Positions 11,751 to 23,720 of a stretch of DNA of 64,000 nt are shown here, one piece after another (within the stretch, counting starts at the first letter, position 1; the number at the start of each line of letters is the position of its first letter). Source of the DNA: Ceratotherium simum simum (Eukaryota; Chordata; Mammalia; Perissodactyla; Rhinocerotidae); contig NW_004454197.1 of the NCBI RefSeq assembly GCF_000283155.1, positions 14,937,848-15,001,847 of the forward strand, read 5' to 3'. The translations under genes were made by a program, and so were the position numbers. Below the pieces are notes generated by a model. That model worked only from the letters and a program-made list of their open reading frames with translations, was not told the DNA's origin and searched no databases.

Positions 11751-12747
11751 TGCTCACCGTTCAAAAGAGAAAACCTGCAGCACTTTGACCAAATTAAAAC
11801 ATCCGCGAGCATGAAAGAGCACAAGTCACAAAACGCCAGACCCTAACACAGAGCACATTTTTTCTCCCCTGACGCAAGCTACATTTTTTTCTTGCCAAAC
11901 CTTTCCACTAGGAGTCTGGAAGGAGAAAAAATGGGTTACACTCAATCCAGCAGAAAGTTTTCAGACACTGAAGTGCAGAATCACAACAGACATGGCAGCG
12001 GAGGCAGCGCAGGACAACAGGTGAACCTCCGAGAACCTGGCACCCTCCCGCGGGCCAGTTTTGAGGGGGGGCTTGCAACTCCTCCCGGCTCTACCGCCCC
12101 ACGAAAGACTTTCTCTTTTTTTGCAGAAGCGTACACAGACAAATCACAAATATCAACATCGCCGCTCCTGGGCCAGGGAGGTGAGCGCCTTTCCCATTTA
12201 AGGCTTCGAGAAGCGTCCTTGGAGGCGGCTTTCGCCCACACCGGCTCCCCGAACTCGGCCTGAAAGCCGGGATGGGAACAAAAGAGGGGCCGGGCGGCGG
12301 GGACGCTGCGGGGGGCAGCCAGGGCCCGACATCGGGCGGCCCGGGGCCGGGGTCTCCGCGGGGCCCAGTCGGCCGCGGCCTGACACCGAGGGGCGGCGGG
12401 GACCCCGCGGGAGAACGGGCCGGCCGCCCCCGCTCGGGCCTCCCGCGCGCGCCCGGCTCCCTCCGAAACTTCGCCCCGACCCGCGCCGGCCTCCCCGCCG
12501 TGGCGGCCTCGCCGCGCGCTCACACGCACTCTCTGACGAGCCAACTCACCCGGACCCCGGGGAACTCATGCTCCAGACCTCGACACGGAGCGGGGTGGGC
12601 GCGGCGAGCCGCCGGGGCGCGCAGGGGCCCGGCTCGGCCTCCGCCCTCGGCGTGCAGCGGCCCCGGCCCGGTCGCCCCTCGCGCGGCCGTGCGATCCTCG
12701 TCTCGCGCGGACGGACGCACCGGAGCCCAAGCCTTCCTGCCCGCCCT

Positions 12748-12812
12748 TCTCCTCCTCCTCCCTCCGCCCTCCTCCGCCCTCCTCCTCCCTCCTCCTCCCT
12801 CCCTCCTCCCTC
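12748..12812. repeat. Pyrimidine-rich (CCT)n-like tract
   Basis: The plus strand is an almost pure C/T run made of cctcct and ccctcc units within the CpG island. On the transcribed minus strand it is an AGG-rich purine tract. Confidence 0.9.
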
Positions 12813-12850
12813 GCGAAGCGCCAGCAGGCGGATTCCAATCTCGGCAGCCA

Positions 12851-12873
12851 CCGCCGCCGCCGCCGCCGCCGCC
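12851..12873. repeat. CCG trinucleotide run
   Basis: About seven uninterrupted ccg units lie here, reading CGG on the minus strand, probably in the 5' UTR of the inferred BMPR1A exon 1. Confidence 0.9.
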
Positions 12874-15234
12874 TCTCGCACGGGGGGGCGGTGCGGGCCG
12901 GGGTCTGGGGGAGGGGCGTGCCTCCGCGAGACTCGGCGCCGCGCGCGCGCACTAGCAGAGCGCCGGCCCGCCCCACCCCGCCCCGCCCCGGACGCGAAAG
13001 GAGCCGAGTGCGCGGCGGAAGCGCCCGAAGGGTCTGCGGGGCCCGGCGCCCCGCTGCCGGGGAGGAGGGCCAGTCGCCGGCAAGGGGGCGCCGGGCTGCC
13101 GGGGGGCGGGGCCTTCTCCTCCCCGTGGCCCCGCCGGCCCCTCCTCACCAAGCAGCCCCACCGCCGCCTTGGCGGGGCCGGCTGGTCTCCGGAAACCATG
13201 TCGAGCAGAGGCCTCGCGCGGGAGACACACGACGAAGCGCGGTGGAGGGGCGCGGACACGCACCGGGTGCTGCGCGCGGCGGTCCCTCCCGGACTGTCTG
13301 TTCTCCCCTGGTCGTCCGCGTGGACCTTTCTCCGACACACTCTTAATACGCCACGTGAGCGCTGGGCAACCGGCTCGTGCCCTAAGCCTGATCGCTCAGA
13401 ACTCACACGCCACCGCGGGGATTGTCAGGTCGTGGGAGTAGTCGTTGCGACTAAGGAAAAAACGTAGCCCCACTGCAGCCATTATTCACCTACCGCTGCC
13501 CGGCCCCTCTCTCTGGGCTCTCTGCCAGCGTGCCGAGGCACAGGTAGGGATGTGGAGGCGGCCTGGGTCCGAGGGAGGTGCGGCGGAAAGAAGCATTGCC
13601 GCGTCGGTGCGGGAGCTCGGGCCGGGGCCCGGGGATCTCCGGGCCCGGGAGTTCCGAAGGGAGAAGATGAGCGGCGGAACCCAGCAGATGTGAAGTCAGC
13701 GGACTATAAATACTGCCGCCTTCTCTACCTTTGGCTCGCTCTAGTGACCTCGTATACTCTCCGGAGGCTCAGTCCCTCCATCTGGAAAATGTAAATAATT
13801 GCCACGACCTCTTTTCTTTCCTTTCCCCTCATTGTGGAAAATGCTGGTAAAAGTATTTCATGTCCTGTATGTGAAGAAAGAGTATAAGCCCGTTTTTAAC
13901 AGCCACATGTGGCCTTAATCTCTTTGGTAAGTATTTCAGCGAATATATCGTGTTAAATTATGTCGCTTTACAAAAGATACTCTTTTTTTAAGGTCCCTCT
14001 ATAAAACCACTTTTTAAACTGTGTGCAAAAAGAAAGAGGGAAGGAAAAGAAAATGTGCCAGGCACTATTTGTTTTTACACACAGTCTCCCTAAAGGGATG
14101 TTTAGATTCCAGAGTATTCCCTTATATTCTTCTTTAAATGTCTAAATTCCCTTACATTCTTGTTTAAAGATTTTTTTTTTTTACCATCTTTTATTCTATC
14201 CCCTTTTCCTCTTCCTTTTACTGAGGAAGGTAAATTTGCCCTTAATGCCTCTATACCCTCGGTAATTCCGAATTATTTTTGAATTCTCTTCTCTAATTTT
14301 TTTTTTCTGAACTTGAGCTGTCTCAGGCTTGAGAGTCTTGGGTTACGGTATGTTGCTATGCAGGAAGAACCTGTGATACATGAGTTTCCTTGCATCAACT
14401 AAAATTTGTCACTTTTTCAAGTCTTCTACGTAGTACACTGCTTTAATTTTAGGGGAAAGGGTGGAACTTTTGTTCGAGGAGATTCAGGCTGATTGGCCAA
14501 AGAACTCATTGATGTATGCTGAGCAATGTGTCAGGACAGATAAAACCATGACAAGTGTGTTAATACACCCTCTACAGCTTAGTTCCATTCTCAGGCAGAT
14601 GAATCGGTCTATAAAATAGACAGGAATCTCAGATTGGAACTTTAGTGTACATCAAGTTTCTGAGATGTACAAATCGACATTGCGTGGGTTGTGTTATATG
14701 CCACCGTGGAAATGAGAGCAAAATTGAGGCATCACATTTTAGTTGTATCTTTGCTTCTCTACAAGAGGATCTCCTTTTCATCAAAAATTTCATCAAAAGT
14801 CTTTGAGGATTTTGCTTGACATCATTTGCTCTCCTTAGATAAGGCCCACCTAGTGCCCAGGCTTAAATCCTTAGTGTTATCACAGTGGGCAACCTACCTG
14901 CCAACAACTGAGCAGGGCCTGGTGTTCTCTCTGGTTCCTAGCATATGTATGCATGCCAGCCTGTTTCTCTGGTTTGCCTGCGCACTAAATGAACAGAGCA
15001 GCCAGGAAGCCCAAGGAGACTTTTGGACATGTTATGTTCTGGCCCCCATACTCAAAGGCAACACCTCAAGGTCCAAATTTAACTTTCCCTAATGTGACTT
15101 TCCCTTCCTGTAAGTAGGTTAATGGAATGGGCTGGAAATGGGCATTTTTTCTCTGCAGAGTTAGTTTGAGGTATAGGTCCCAGGAATGGTAGTTGCATGC
15201 CCAAATCACGAGGCTTTAGTTTGGAATGGAAAGT

Positions 15235-15840
15235 GACCCTTCCCATACAGTTCTCACATCCTCCAGGACACCTATCCTGATCACCTAACTTAAATTAACG
15301 CCCCATCACAGCCAATTTCATCATCTTTATACTGCTTTTTGCTATCATTTAGTTCTTTGTTTATGGTCTGAATTTCTCTGACACACTAGAATGTAAACTC
15401 CATGAGAGCAAAGACCTTGTCAATCTCATTCTCAACTGTTTCCTCAGAGCCTAGTGCCTGGCACATGGCAAGTGCTCTATACAGTGGCCCTCCATATCCT
15501 CGGGTCCGCATCCAGGGATTCAACCAACCGCGGATTGAAAGGGCTACGATGGTTGCGTCTGTTCTGAACATACAGACTTTTTTTTCTTGTCATTATTCCC
15601 AAAACAATACAGTATAACAACTATTTACATAGCATTTACATTGTATTAGGTATTATAAGTAATCCAGAGATGCTTTAAAGTATATGAGAGGAAGTGCTTA
15701 GGTTATATGCAAATATAATGCCATTTTATATAACAGATGAGCATCCATGGATTTTGGTATCTCCGGGGGTCCTGGAACCAATCCCTTGGTGAATACTAAG
15801 GGAGGACTGTATTTGTTAAACGGATGAGAGAGATAAGGAT
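15235..15840 (+). mobile_element. L2 LINE 3' end, split by MER2
   Basis: The left half runs 'aatgtaaactccatgagag', 'agagcctagtgcctggcac', 'atggcaagtgctcta' and the right half resumes 'tatttgttaaacggatgag'. Joined in order these follow the L2 3' end. Confidence 0.85.
15482..15809 (+). mobile_element. MER2 (Tigger-type) DNA transposon
   Basis: The element begins cagtggccctccatatcctc and ends 'cctt...aagggaggactg', giving inverted ends. It contains 'aacaatacagtataacaac' and 'caaatataatgccatttta', diagnostic of MER2. A TA dinucleotide on each side is the expected Tc1/mariner target duplication. Length 328, close to the full family length. Confidence 0.95.
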
Positions 15841-16488
15841 AGAATTTCCTCTAAGCATTCCTGAACCTTGTCATCAAGACCCAGTTTTAGAGGATGGCAT
15901 GGACTATGACCAGAAACTTGAGGGTGGGTCAGGGAAGCTATGGTTTATACCCTCTTCAGTGAAGTGGAGACGTCTGCCTTCAGGGAAGGCAATAGTTCAA
16001 TACATTAATCCAAGTTAATCCATCCGGAGACATTTTCCTGTTGTAAAGACTTTATGAGGCAAAAGACAGCACTAAGTCTCTGGGTATGAAGGTAAGTTAG
16101 AACCCAGTAAGCAGGGACTAGTGAAAGGGTGCCCTTGGCAGGGTGATGCTTTAGGTTGATTTCGAACCCAATATTGAATGGACAAGAGTGTGGTGAAGAG
16201 TAGATAGCCACGTTTTTCAGCATGGACACTTCTGCATCATTTTATTGGCTACTAATACCCCATCATAGTTTAGAAAGACCAAGCCAAACAAAATTGTGTT
16301 TAAGAAAAAGATGAATATATATAAATGTAATTAGTGCACAAAATAGAGAAAAGTTTAAATTTGTTCTTTTCTTTGTAACGGTACAATATCCTTCTGTTTT
16401 TACTTCTTGCTTGCTCTTTTTCCCATTTCCATTTTCATTTTTCTTTGCTTCAAAGCACTTGTTTATTATGATTAAAAGACGGTTTACT

Positions 16489-16728
16489 GGGGCTGGCCCA
16501 GTGGTGTAGTGGTTAAGTTCACACACTCTGCTTTGGCAGCCCTGGGTTTGCTGGTTCAGATCCCAGGTGTGGACCTACACACCGCTCATGAAGCCATGCT
16601 GTGGCGGTGTCCCACATACAAAATAGAGGAAGACTGGCACAGGTGTTAGCACAGGGACAATCTTCCTCATGCAAAAAGGAAGATTGGCAGTGGATATTAG
16701 CCCAGGGCCAATCTTCTTCACCAAAAAA
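16489..16728 (+). mobile_element. ERE-type SINE
   Basis: The head reads GGGGCTGGCCCAGTGG, with one change from the usual GGCCGG, followed by B box GGTTCAGATCCC and two gaggaag/gattggcag modules. The duplication agacggtttactg is on both sides. Confidence 0.93.
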
Positions 16729-17555
16729 GAAGACGGTTTACTGATGGTTCACTGAGGCAATTGCTACAAAGTAGCCACCCCTTGGTCCTACCTAGTCCAT
16801 AGTCTCTATAGTCCTCCTTTCTCTACTATCAATGTACCCTTTACCATAGAACCCAACCCTTTCCTAGGCCCCAAGACAGGAAGAATTCTCACAGCTCCAG
16901 GCCCAAGCCCAGGACTCTGCCTCCTGCTGCCTTTGCTTACTTGGGGACCCCTGACCTTGGCCCCTTTCTTAGACCTGACTCGCAGCCCTTTTCTTGTGCT
17001 TGGAGCCGTGGCCTGTTAACCTGTGTGGAAACTGATTTCTGTGCCTGTTGTCTGGAGTCTGCTCCAGCCCTGCACCACACACTCTGCTGTGCACTAGTAG
17101 ATACCCCTGGTGGCAACATTTATTTGGCTCCAGCTCTTTGTTCCTAGATTCTCTGCGTCCATATTCTATCCACTTATCAGGCCTCCTTCCTCCCATCACC
17201 TCAGGTTGGACATCCTGATGCCTGTCACTCTCCTGGACTACTACCTGTTGTTTGCTCACTGCTCTCTGGCTGTCAGGTACTGCCTAGAGGTCTGGCGTGC
17301 CTCCCACCAAGCACCTGGAGCTGGGGCCTCCCCACCCCAGCTCGCGCTCAGCCCGTGGGAAATCTTGTCCTTCCCCATCCTGTAGCAGTTCACAACCCTC
17401 ACCACCCTGCCTTTCTCCACAGGGTGAAAGCAGTGAGTTTATGACCGATTATACTTTGAATATTTTTTAACCAATAAAAGCAAAAACCAACTATATCTAT
17501 ATAGATATCTATGGTAGTTTTTATCTGGTTAAAAAATAATCAAAGTGCAATAGGG

Positions 17556-17820
17556 TTGTGTGTGTGTGTGTATATCATATTTTGTGTGTGTATATATATA
17601 TATATATNNNNNNNNNNNNNNNNNNNNNNNNNNNNNNNNNNNNNNNNNNNNNNNNNNNNNNNNNNNNNNNNNNNNNNNNNNNNNNNNNNNNNNNNNNNNN
17701 NNNNNNNCACACATATATACACATATATGTGTGTATATATATATATACGTATATGTGTATATATATATACATATGTGTATATATATATATACGTATACGT
17801 ATATATATATATATATATAG
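17556..17820. repeat. TG/TA microsatellite with a gap
   Basis: Runs of tgtg, tata and cacata repeats occupy both flanks of an N-gap. The right flank alternates tatata with tacgta and atgtgt units. Open frames here translate to alternating I/Y residues and are artefacts. Confidence 0.97.
17608..17707. other. Assembly gap, 100 N
   Basis: Exactly 100 unknown bases sit inside the microsatellite. The round number suggests a placeholder, not a measured length. Confidence 1.
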
Positions 17821-18164
17821 GAAAAACCCATGTCTGATTGTTCTTACTACTCCTAAACACTGATTCAACTCAAGAATTCCTTTGGGACGAGTAGTCGAGA
17901 AATCCCAGCATCTGGAGCTGAGTGTGATTACCTTGTGAGTGACTTGTCAAAGGAAGGCAAGGTGTCATGATAAAGATTCAAGCTGAGATAACAGGGGAGA
18001 TACAGTCTTGGTTCAGGAATGCTGAATCATTAACTCAGCATACTGTACCTGCTGTATGTGGTCTACACAGTTACCCAGACATATTTCTAGGTGTGGTGCG
18101 GTGCCACTAATGTGACCAGGCATACAAGTTTATGCACCGGGTGTGTTGGGGGCACCCATCCCTA

Positions 18165-18290
18165 TGCTGGACTTGAAGTTCCAGAGGACAGGAACCGGCT
18201 TATTCTCACTGCATTGTGTCCCTAGGATCTAGTGTGCTGCCTAGCACACCGGTAGGTAGTCAATAAATACTTGTTGAATGAATGACTATA
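18165..18290 (+). mobile_element. L2 LINE 3' end
   Basis: It contains 'cagaggacaggaaccggct' and ends 'tcaataaatacttgttgaa' with 'tgaatgac', the L2 3' signature. Confidence 0.8.
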
Positions 18291-18949
18291 CTAGGCATTA
18301 TAGTGGACGCCTGTCCTCTAAAAGCTTAAAATCTAGTAAAAATAAGACCTGTACATAATTCCTTCGTTTGACATTTGTTTCTGAGTCAGAATTTACTTCC
18401 CTTAAGACAGTTAATACTTCATTTTGTTCTTTATCGATAGTTTGCCCTCACTCATTTATTTATATCAACTAAGGAAGGGTTTGGGTTTTGGGGGGGTTTT
18501 TTGCAATATTTTTGAGGGTTAATGAGAAAGCACTTCTCTTGATGAAATTGGAGTCTAACAGATGCAGTACATGATAACACAGAACCGTCATTGACTTTAA
18601 ATTCTAACTCATTTTCAACAAATAACGTTTGAGTTCTGGAGTTCCATTTGCTCTTTAAAACTACTTCCTCGATTCTTTCGTGGGGGAACATAATCATATA
18701 TTTAACTAGTAACCGATACCTCTCAGTGTTTCTTTTAAAATGTAGATTATTTTACATTTAGTTTGCTACCCCCTTTAAAACCTGTCTTCCTCACTGCATA
18801 CCTGAGTTATACTAGCTGTCCTCCTAATTGGTCATTCCCTCTTTCAACTGATCGTGCCCAGTTTTTCCAGATTTTTCTTAATGAAACACCACTCTTATCA
18901 AAATCTGGGAACCACTGATGTTTGGCAACATTCTGTTAGCCTGGTCTCT

Positions 18950-19190
18950 CCACTTCCTGCAGAATGGGCCACATTCATTCTCCTTTTAATGCCCTTCTCC
19001 TGCCTGCAGTGCCCAAGGACCACCTCTTGCAGGAAGCCCTCTTTGCTCTGTTCTAAACTCCTTAGGCTTTTCTCTCTACAGTCTATCTCATTGACTTTTT
19101 TGCACGGTTTAGCTATTCCTATGTCTTTCTCCCAAATACGATTTCATATCTTTATTCACTTACATCTGAATAGGGGCCTCCCAGCCTGGG
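18950..19190 (+). mobile_element. Probable L2 fragment
   Basis: The segments 'aaggaccacctcttgcagg' and 'aagccctctttgctctgtt' read like an internal 3' part of L2. Boundaries are uncertain. Confidence 0.5.
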
Positions 19191-19960
19191 GACGGACAGT
19201 TTAGAGGGGGTGTCAAAATACACAAGGTATCAAAATAGCTGCCCCAGGCTGGGACCTACTATTGTAATTATTGAAATCCTTGCCTCTGCTAATCCACTTG
19301 CTGTCAAGGTCCAACTGGAGGTGAAATGTGGTCACAAACTCATCAGTGCATCTGCTGTGCTGCTCTGTCCCTCAAGGTCAAAGAGGACGCTCCTATTCCT
19401 TCCTTCTTTCTACCCTCCCTGCCAGGTTGTTACCACTATTGCTGTAGTCACTGTGCTGAGCCCCAGGGTAATCACATTGCAGGACTGCAAGGGGCGCCAT
19501 TCACGTCCTGCCGTGTGTGAAAGGTGCTCCCTGGATTGTGCGGTACCAAACCTGCACCTGGGCCTACTGAACACCATGGAAGCGCCATTCAGACTGCAGG
19601 CAGGGAACCTAGTCCCTGGCTGGCTTAAAGAGAGTCACCTTTTTTATTGTTTAACGTTATATACGTTTCAGGGCATTTGGCAAGATATTTTTAAGCTTTT
19701 GTTAATTCTATATTACAAAATATGTGTGCATGCAAATAAATAAATTAAAAGGAAATAGAAACAAAATGTTGGCAGTAGTTGTCGGAGTGGTGGCCTAAAT
19801 GGCTATTGCTTTCTTCACTAAGCTTTCTCTCTCCACAGTGGGCAATATTGCTTCTATAATCAGAAAAATAAATATTTAGAACTGGCTGATAAAAAGATTG
19901 GGGGGAAATGAAAGTGGCAAGGTGCATATTTGTCAGAATGAAGTCAATTAGAATCCCATA

Positions 19961-20174
19961 GGGCCGGCCCCGTGGCTTAGCGGTTAAGTGCGCGCGCTCC
20001 GCTGCTGGCAGCCCGGGTTCGGATCCTGGGCGCACACCAACGCACCGCTTCTCCAGCCATGCTGAGGCCGCGTCCCACATACAGCAACTAGAAGGATGTG
20101 CAGCTATGACGTACAACTATCTACTGGGGCTTTGGGGGGAAGAAATAAATAAAAATCTTAAAAAAAAAAAAAAA
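19961..20174 (+). mobile_element. ERE1 SINE
   Basis: It has a GGGCCGGCCCCGTGG head, box B GGTTCGGATCCT, ERE1 tail module and A-tail. The duplication agaatcccata lies on both sides. Little diverged and probably young. Confidence 0.96.
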
Positions 20175-21439
20175 GAATCCCATATAAGATGTGTAATTAA
20201 TCAAAATTTTCATTGATCAATGTGAATGTTCTTCTTAACAACAAAAGTTATTCTGTTGTTGCACTTGGAATAATGCATCATAGTAATCAAATTTTAACTA
20301 TATATACACGTATTTCATCAAAACTAAGATATTACTGATCATAAGCATTATTTTATGTACAACTAGGAAAGAAAAACACTGCCAATAAACTATGACACAT
20401 CATCAATTGTAAGACATCCTAATTTCAGAGATGTGCATCTAAGAATTGATGAAATACAGTATGTTTTAATGAGCATCTAAAAGGCAAAACAACACTATAC
20501 AGGCCAGTAGTTTGAAATGTTGAGTTTCTAGGGTTTTGACATATAATCTTATTTGTTAGTTATTCGCAGTCCTCGAATATCCACACTATGAATGTTAACC
20601 ACAAAAGCAGAGACAGTACAGTTCAACTGCATATAAACACGTAGAATAAACAAAAGTGAATAACTTATGATTCAGTCACATAAAGTTTAGAAGAAATACT
20701 AGCATCAAGTCACTTGCTTGGATTATATTACAGATAAAAAATTAACTTTTTGACTGCTGATTATACTGAAAATGTGCGATGACAAGAAGAATTAAATTTT
20801 AGATGTTAACACACACGTTTTTATCTTTGGAAAAGTCAAACTAAACAATCAGAAAAATCTCAACAGTGCGGTAGAATGACTTTATATCTATCCTGGATGC
20901 TGAACAATAGTGCTTGTTGCTTATGGGGCCATCAGGAAAAGCCAGCTGTGGATTTCTTTCTAGTACAATTAATTGCTTCCGCTGTATATAAAATTGAAAG
21001 AATTGGGTGCTTTAGTGCGGAAAAAGGATATCCTGCTACACTGCTCCCATTTCCTCACAAAGGCTATTATTGAGCCTTTCACCATTAATTCACATGAGGT
21101 GGATTATCCTGTGATGAAAGACCGAAGGGCTTTTCATTTTTATAGTCTCTTATCTCCTATTTATTTGGCACCTCTTTGGAGATACCTGTTCTTCTCTCAA
21201 GACTGGCTAATTTCTAGGATGTCAGAAGGTAACTAATGACTGACTTCCTTTTCAGAGACTGATTGTGAGCCCATCTGTATACTTTTTCTTAGGGTGGCCT
21301 TTCTCGGTCCTGAGAAATATTCCGAGTTCTGTCGTTATTTGAAATGACAGATGGTGCATTTTCAGTGCCAACTTTCAATTCCTGCCCACCATACACTTTG
21401 AGACCAGCAAGTGACTCTTTTATAAATCCTCTGTGTAGA

Positions 21440-21645
21440 CTTGTCCAATACAGTAGCTACTTGCCATATGTGGCTATATAATTTTTAAATTAGTTAAAAG
21501 TAAATAAAATTAGGTTTCTTAGTCTAGGCTCATTAAGCGCTCAGTAGCCACATGAGGCTAGTGGCTCCCATATTGGGAGAGTGCAGATAGAGGACATTTC
21601 CATTTTCATAGTTCTATTGGGCAGCACTGATACAGACTGACCTGC
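21440..21645. mobile_element. MER3-like hAT DNA transposon
   Basis: Inverted ends with 'cttgtccaatacagtagct' on the left and 'tctattgggcagcactga' on the right, plus internal 'cagtagccacatgaggctag', identify a hAT-Charlie MITE of MER3 type. Confidence 0.75.
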
Positions 21646-22871
21646 TCAGCTCAGGCCTCATGAGCAGTATCTGAGCCCATCTGTTGTACTCATGTTTCTG
21701 TTCTCACCTTTCAAAATAAATGGCAGAAAGACTATACGTTCAGGGATCACTTCTATAGTTCCTTATGAGAGAAGTTTCTCTGAACATGCAGAGCACCAGA
21801 AATGGGAGGTTGCTATTCCACAGGTATAAATTTACAGTTATGTAAGAAGTGTTCTCACCACAATAAAAACTAAATGAATTTTTGGTAGAAAATTGGCCAA
21901 AATGCTAATCATGGTTGTCTCCTGGTAGTGAGACTATGATTACTTTTTTCTTCTTCCTGTTTATATGTAAATGTTTTTCAGATTTTATTCAATAAGCATG
22001 TACTCCTTTCTTAATTAGTAAAAATTACACTTAAGATACTTAAACCCGGGCATTTCTTTGTTTCCAATTTCAAACTGAGGTGGTTTCATCTAGCCCCTGT
22101 CTCTAAGAGAGGAAGTAGTCATTTTGAGTAACTGTTTCTTTAAAAATTACTCTCAGCCAGCAGCTTTTAGTTGAGAGATCTGGATTCCTTCTATCCTATC
22201 ATGTAAGGCATCAGAGAATCTGCGTTTGGGTGCCCTAGAGCCCTGCTAAGTAGAATCACAGAACGTCCCTCTGGAAGAGATGGCTCACGATCGCTAGCAA
22301 TCCTCTCACGCAGGCGTTTACTGGGCATTTCGCCAGGATCTGCACATTTCTAGACTATAGTCCAGAGTCTCGGAATCCAGGCCCAACAGGTTAAGGAGGC
22401 TCATGGAGCTGAAGAGGGCTCTAGTTTTACCACTGAGAAGAGAACCATAAAAAGAAGTCCTCGTTTCCCAAAAGTTCAGGCATGAACATACAGGTTTAAT
22501 TAGGAACAGCAAGCTGTTTACAGCAAGTTATAAACTGTATAAAGCAGACCTCGGTGGACACTCCCAGAGGATGTCCCATAAACCCTTACTTCTCCAAGTC
22601 CAGATTCAGCAGATCCGGCTTGGTGAGGTAGGGTGCTGCAATGCCAGGCAGAGGAGTATCCCAAAAGTCCCTTTCCAGAACTTCCCATAACCAAAGGACA
22701 TGGCCCAAGAGCTCATGGAAAGCCTCTGTTTTTCTTTCCTTTTGTCCTTGAAATGCAGCCGATCCACTGTTTTCTGGACTGCTGCTGCAGCCAGCCGCTA
22801 GAGAGACACTTCAGAAGCAGGCTAAGCAACACCAACTTTGGAGACAGAATTCTGGCTGAACTTCCTAACTT

Positions 22872-23030
22872 TTGACCTTGGGCAGAGTTTGTCAACCTCT
22901 CTGAATTCCAGTTTCTTCATCTATAAAATGGGGATAAATAAAATCAATCTAATGAGACAGATGTGAGGATTAACTGAGAGTCTATGGAAAACAGTTGGCA
23001 TGGAGTCAACACTCAATTAATTTTAGTTAC
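22872..23030 (+). repeat. MIR SINE fragment
   Basis: 'gaccttgggcagagtttgt', 'tttcttcatctataaaatg' and 'gtgaggattaactgagag' follow the MIR order. Confidence 0.85.
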
Positions 23031-23589
23031 CTTTCCTTTTTCCTTCTAGAAAGTGATTGGTCCATTAGTGTTTATGTTGAAGGGGAAAGAAAACAAACTG
23101 TAAAACTCTTAATGAGCCATACTTCAAATACAGCCCAGTGAAGTTTAGTAATTAGTATATGAGTTCTGCTTCAGCCTGGGCTGGGCTCCAGTTCTTCATT
23201 CCAGCCTTAGCTCAGGAATTTCCTTCTCTAGAAAGCCTCTGCTGCCCACTCCCAGGCTGAGTTATGTCCCTCCCGAGTAGTCCCATGGCACCCAAGCTTA
23301 TTTCTGTCCTTTGATTTACCTTGCATTCTGCTTCTCAAACCAGGGTACCTAGCATTGAGCATGGAGTACATGATGTTATAAGGCAGCTTCTCCAGGGCAT
23401 CGGTTTTATCTAATAATAAATAACTTAAAACAAAGGGCATTTTTTTTTAGCTAAAATATTAGATTATAAAATAAATTTCATGATTGCAGAGGATCCCTAG
23501 AGGACATGTATTTATTATACTTTGCTTTTAGGTCTGCTTCGCAGAAAAGTTGGAGAAACATTTATTGCCATATGATAGTGAAAATTACA

Positions 23590-23720
23590 CTGTAACTTAT
23601 GCGTTTCTTCCACCAGACTGTGCAGGGATTGTGCCTCATTCACCTCTGAATTCACAATACTTACCTACTTAGCACAAGGCCTGGCTCAAAGTAGAGGCTC
23701 CATGAATATTTGTGGAACTG
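23590..23720 (+). mobile_element. L2 LINE 3' end
   Basis: 'gactgtgcagggattgtgc', then 'gcacaaggcctggctcaaa' and 'gaatatttgtggaactgaa' match the L2 3' end. Confidence 0.75.

Larger units (their letters stand above)
1..12549 (-). other. BMPR1A: Inferred BMPR1A intron 1 (no exon seen)
   Basis: I see no conserved coding exon, RNA gene or convincing promoter in this AT-rich stretch. It lies downstream, in the minus-strand direction, of the CpG island at 12.2-13.5 kb. If that island is the BMPR1A promoter, this is the start of its large first intron. The recognisable content is SINEs, L1 and L2 fragments, a MER1-type DNA transposon and MIRs, listed separately. The stretches 5.1-6.9, 7.1-8.2 and 10.5-11.6 kb hold nothing I recognise beyond diffuse old repeat-like sequence. 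The assignment is inference from gene order. Confidence 0.55.
12550..12900 (-). other. BMPR1A: Candidate BMPR1A non-coding exon 1
   Basis: On the minus strand the sequence GGTCCGG|GTGAGTTGG gives a near-ideal 5' splice site with the exon ending at 12550. BMPR1A is known to begin with a non-coding first exon, so no ORF is expected. The 5' limit is a guess. The upstream part holds the CGG run at 12851-12873 and a purine-rich tract. The donor is directly seen; its use is inferred. Confidence 0.45.
12230..13470 (-). promoter_or_regulatory. BMPR1A: CpG island, probable BMPR1A promoter
   Basis: The sequence shifts abruptly from AT-rich to very GC- and CpG-rich. It has clustered Sp1-type boxes (ccccgccccgccccgg near 12970), a CCG run and a TATA-less character, typical of a housekeeping-type promoter. 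No protein-coding frame is conserved in it. BMPR1A (BMP type IA receptor, a membrane serine/threonine kinase) starts downstream of LDB3 in the same orientation in human 10q23, and the island lies about 18-20 kb beyond the LDB3 stop. The assignment rests on this gene order and on a good minus-strand splice donor inside the island. A divergent plus-strand transcript is also possible. Confidence 0.75.

Noticed and set aside
12272..13467. Long open frames on both strands across the CpG island (200-300 codons)
   Set aside because: All frames are open because GC-rich DNA lacks stop codons; the products are low-complexity Arg/Pro/Ala/Gly and match no family.
17511..17868. Several frames of alternating Ile, Tyr, Thr and Val
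   Set aside because: They are translations of the TG/TA microsatellite and the gap.
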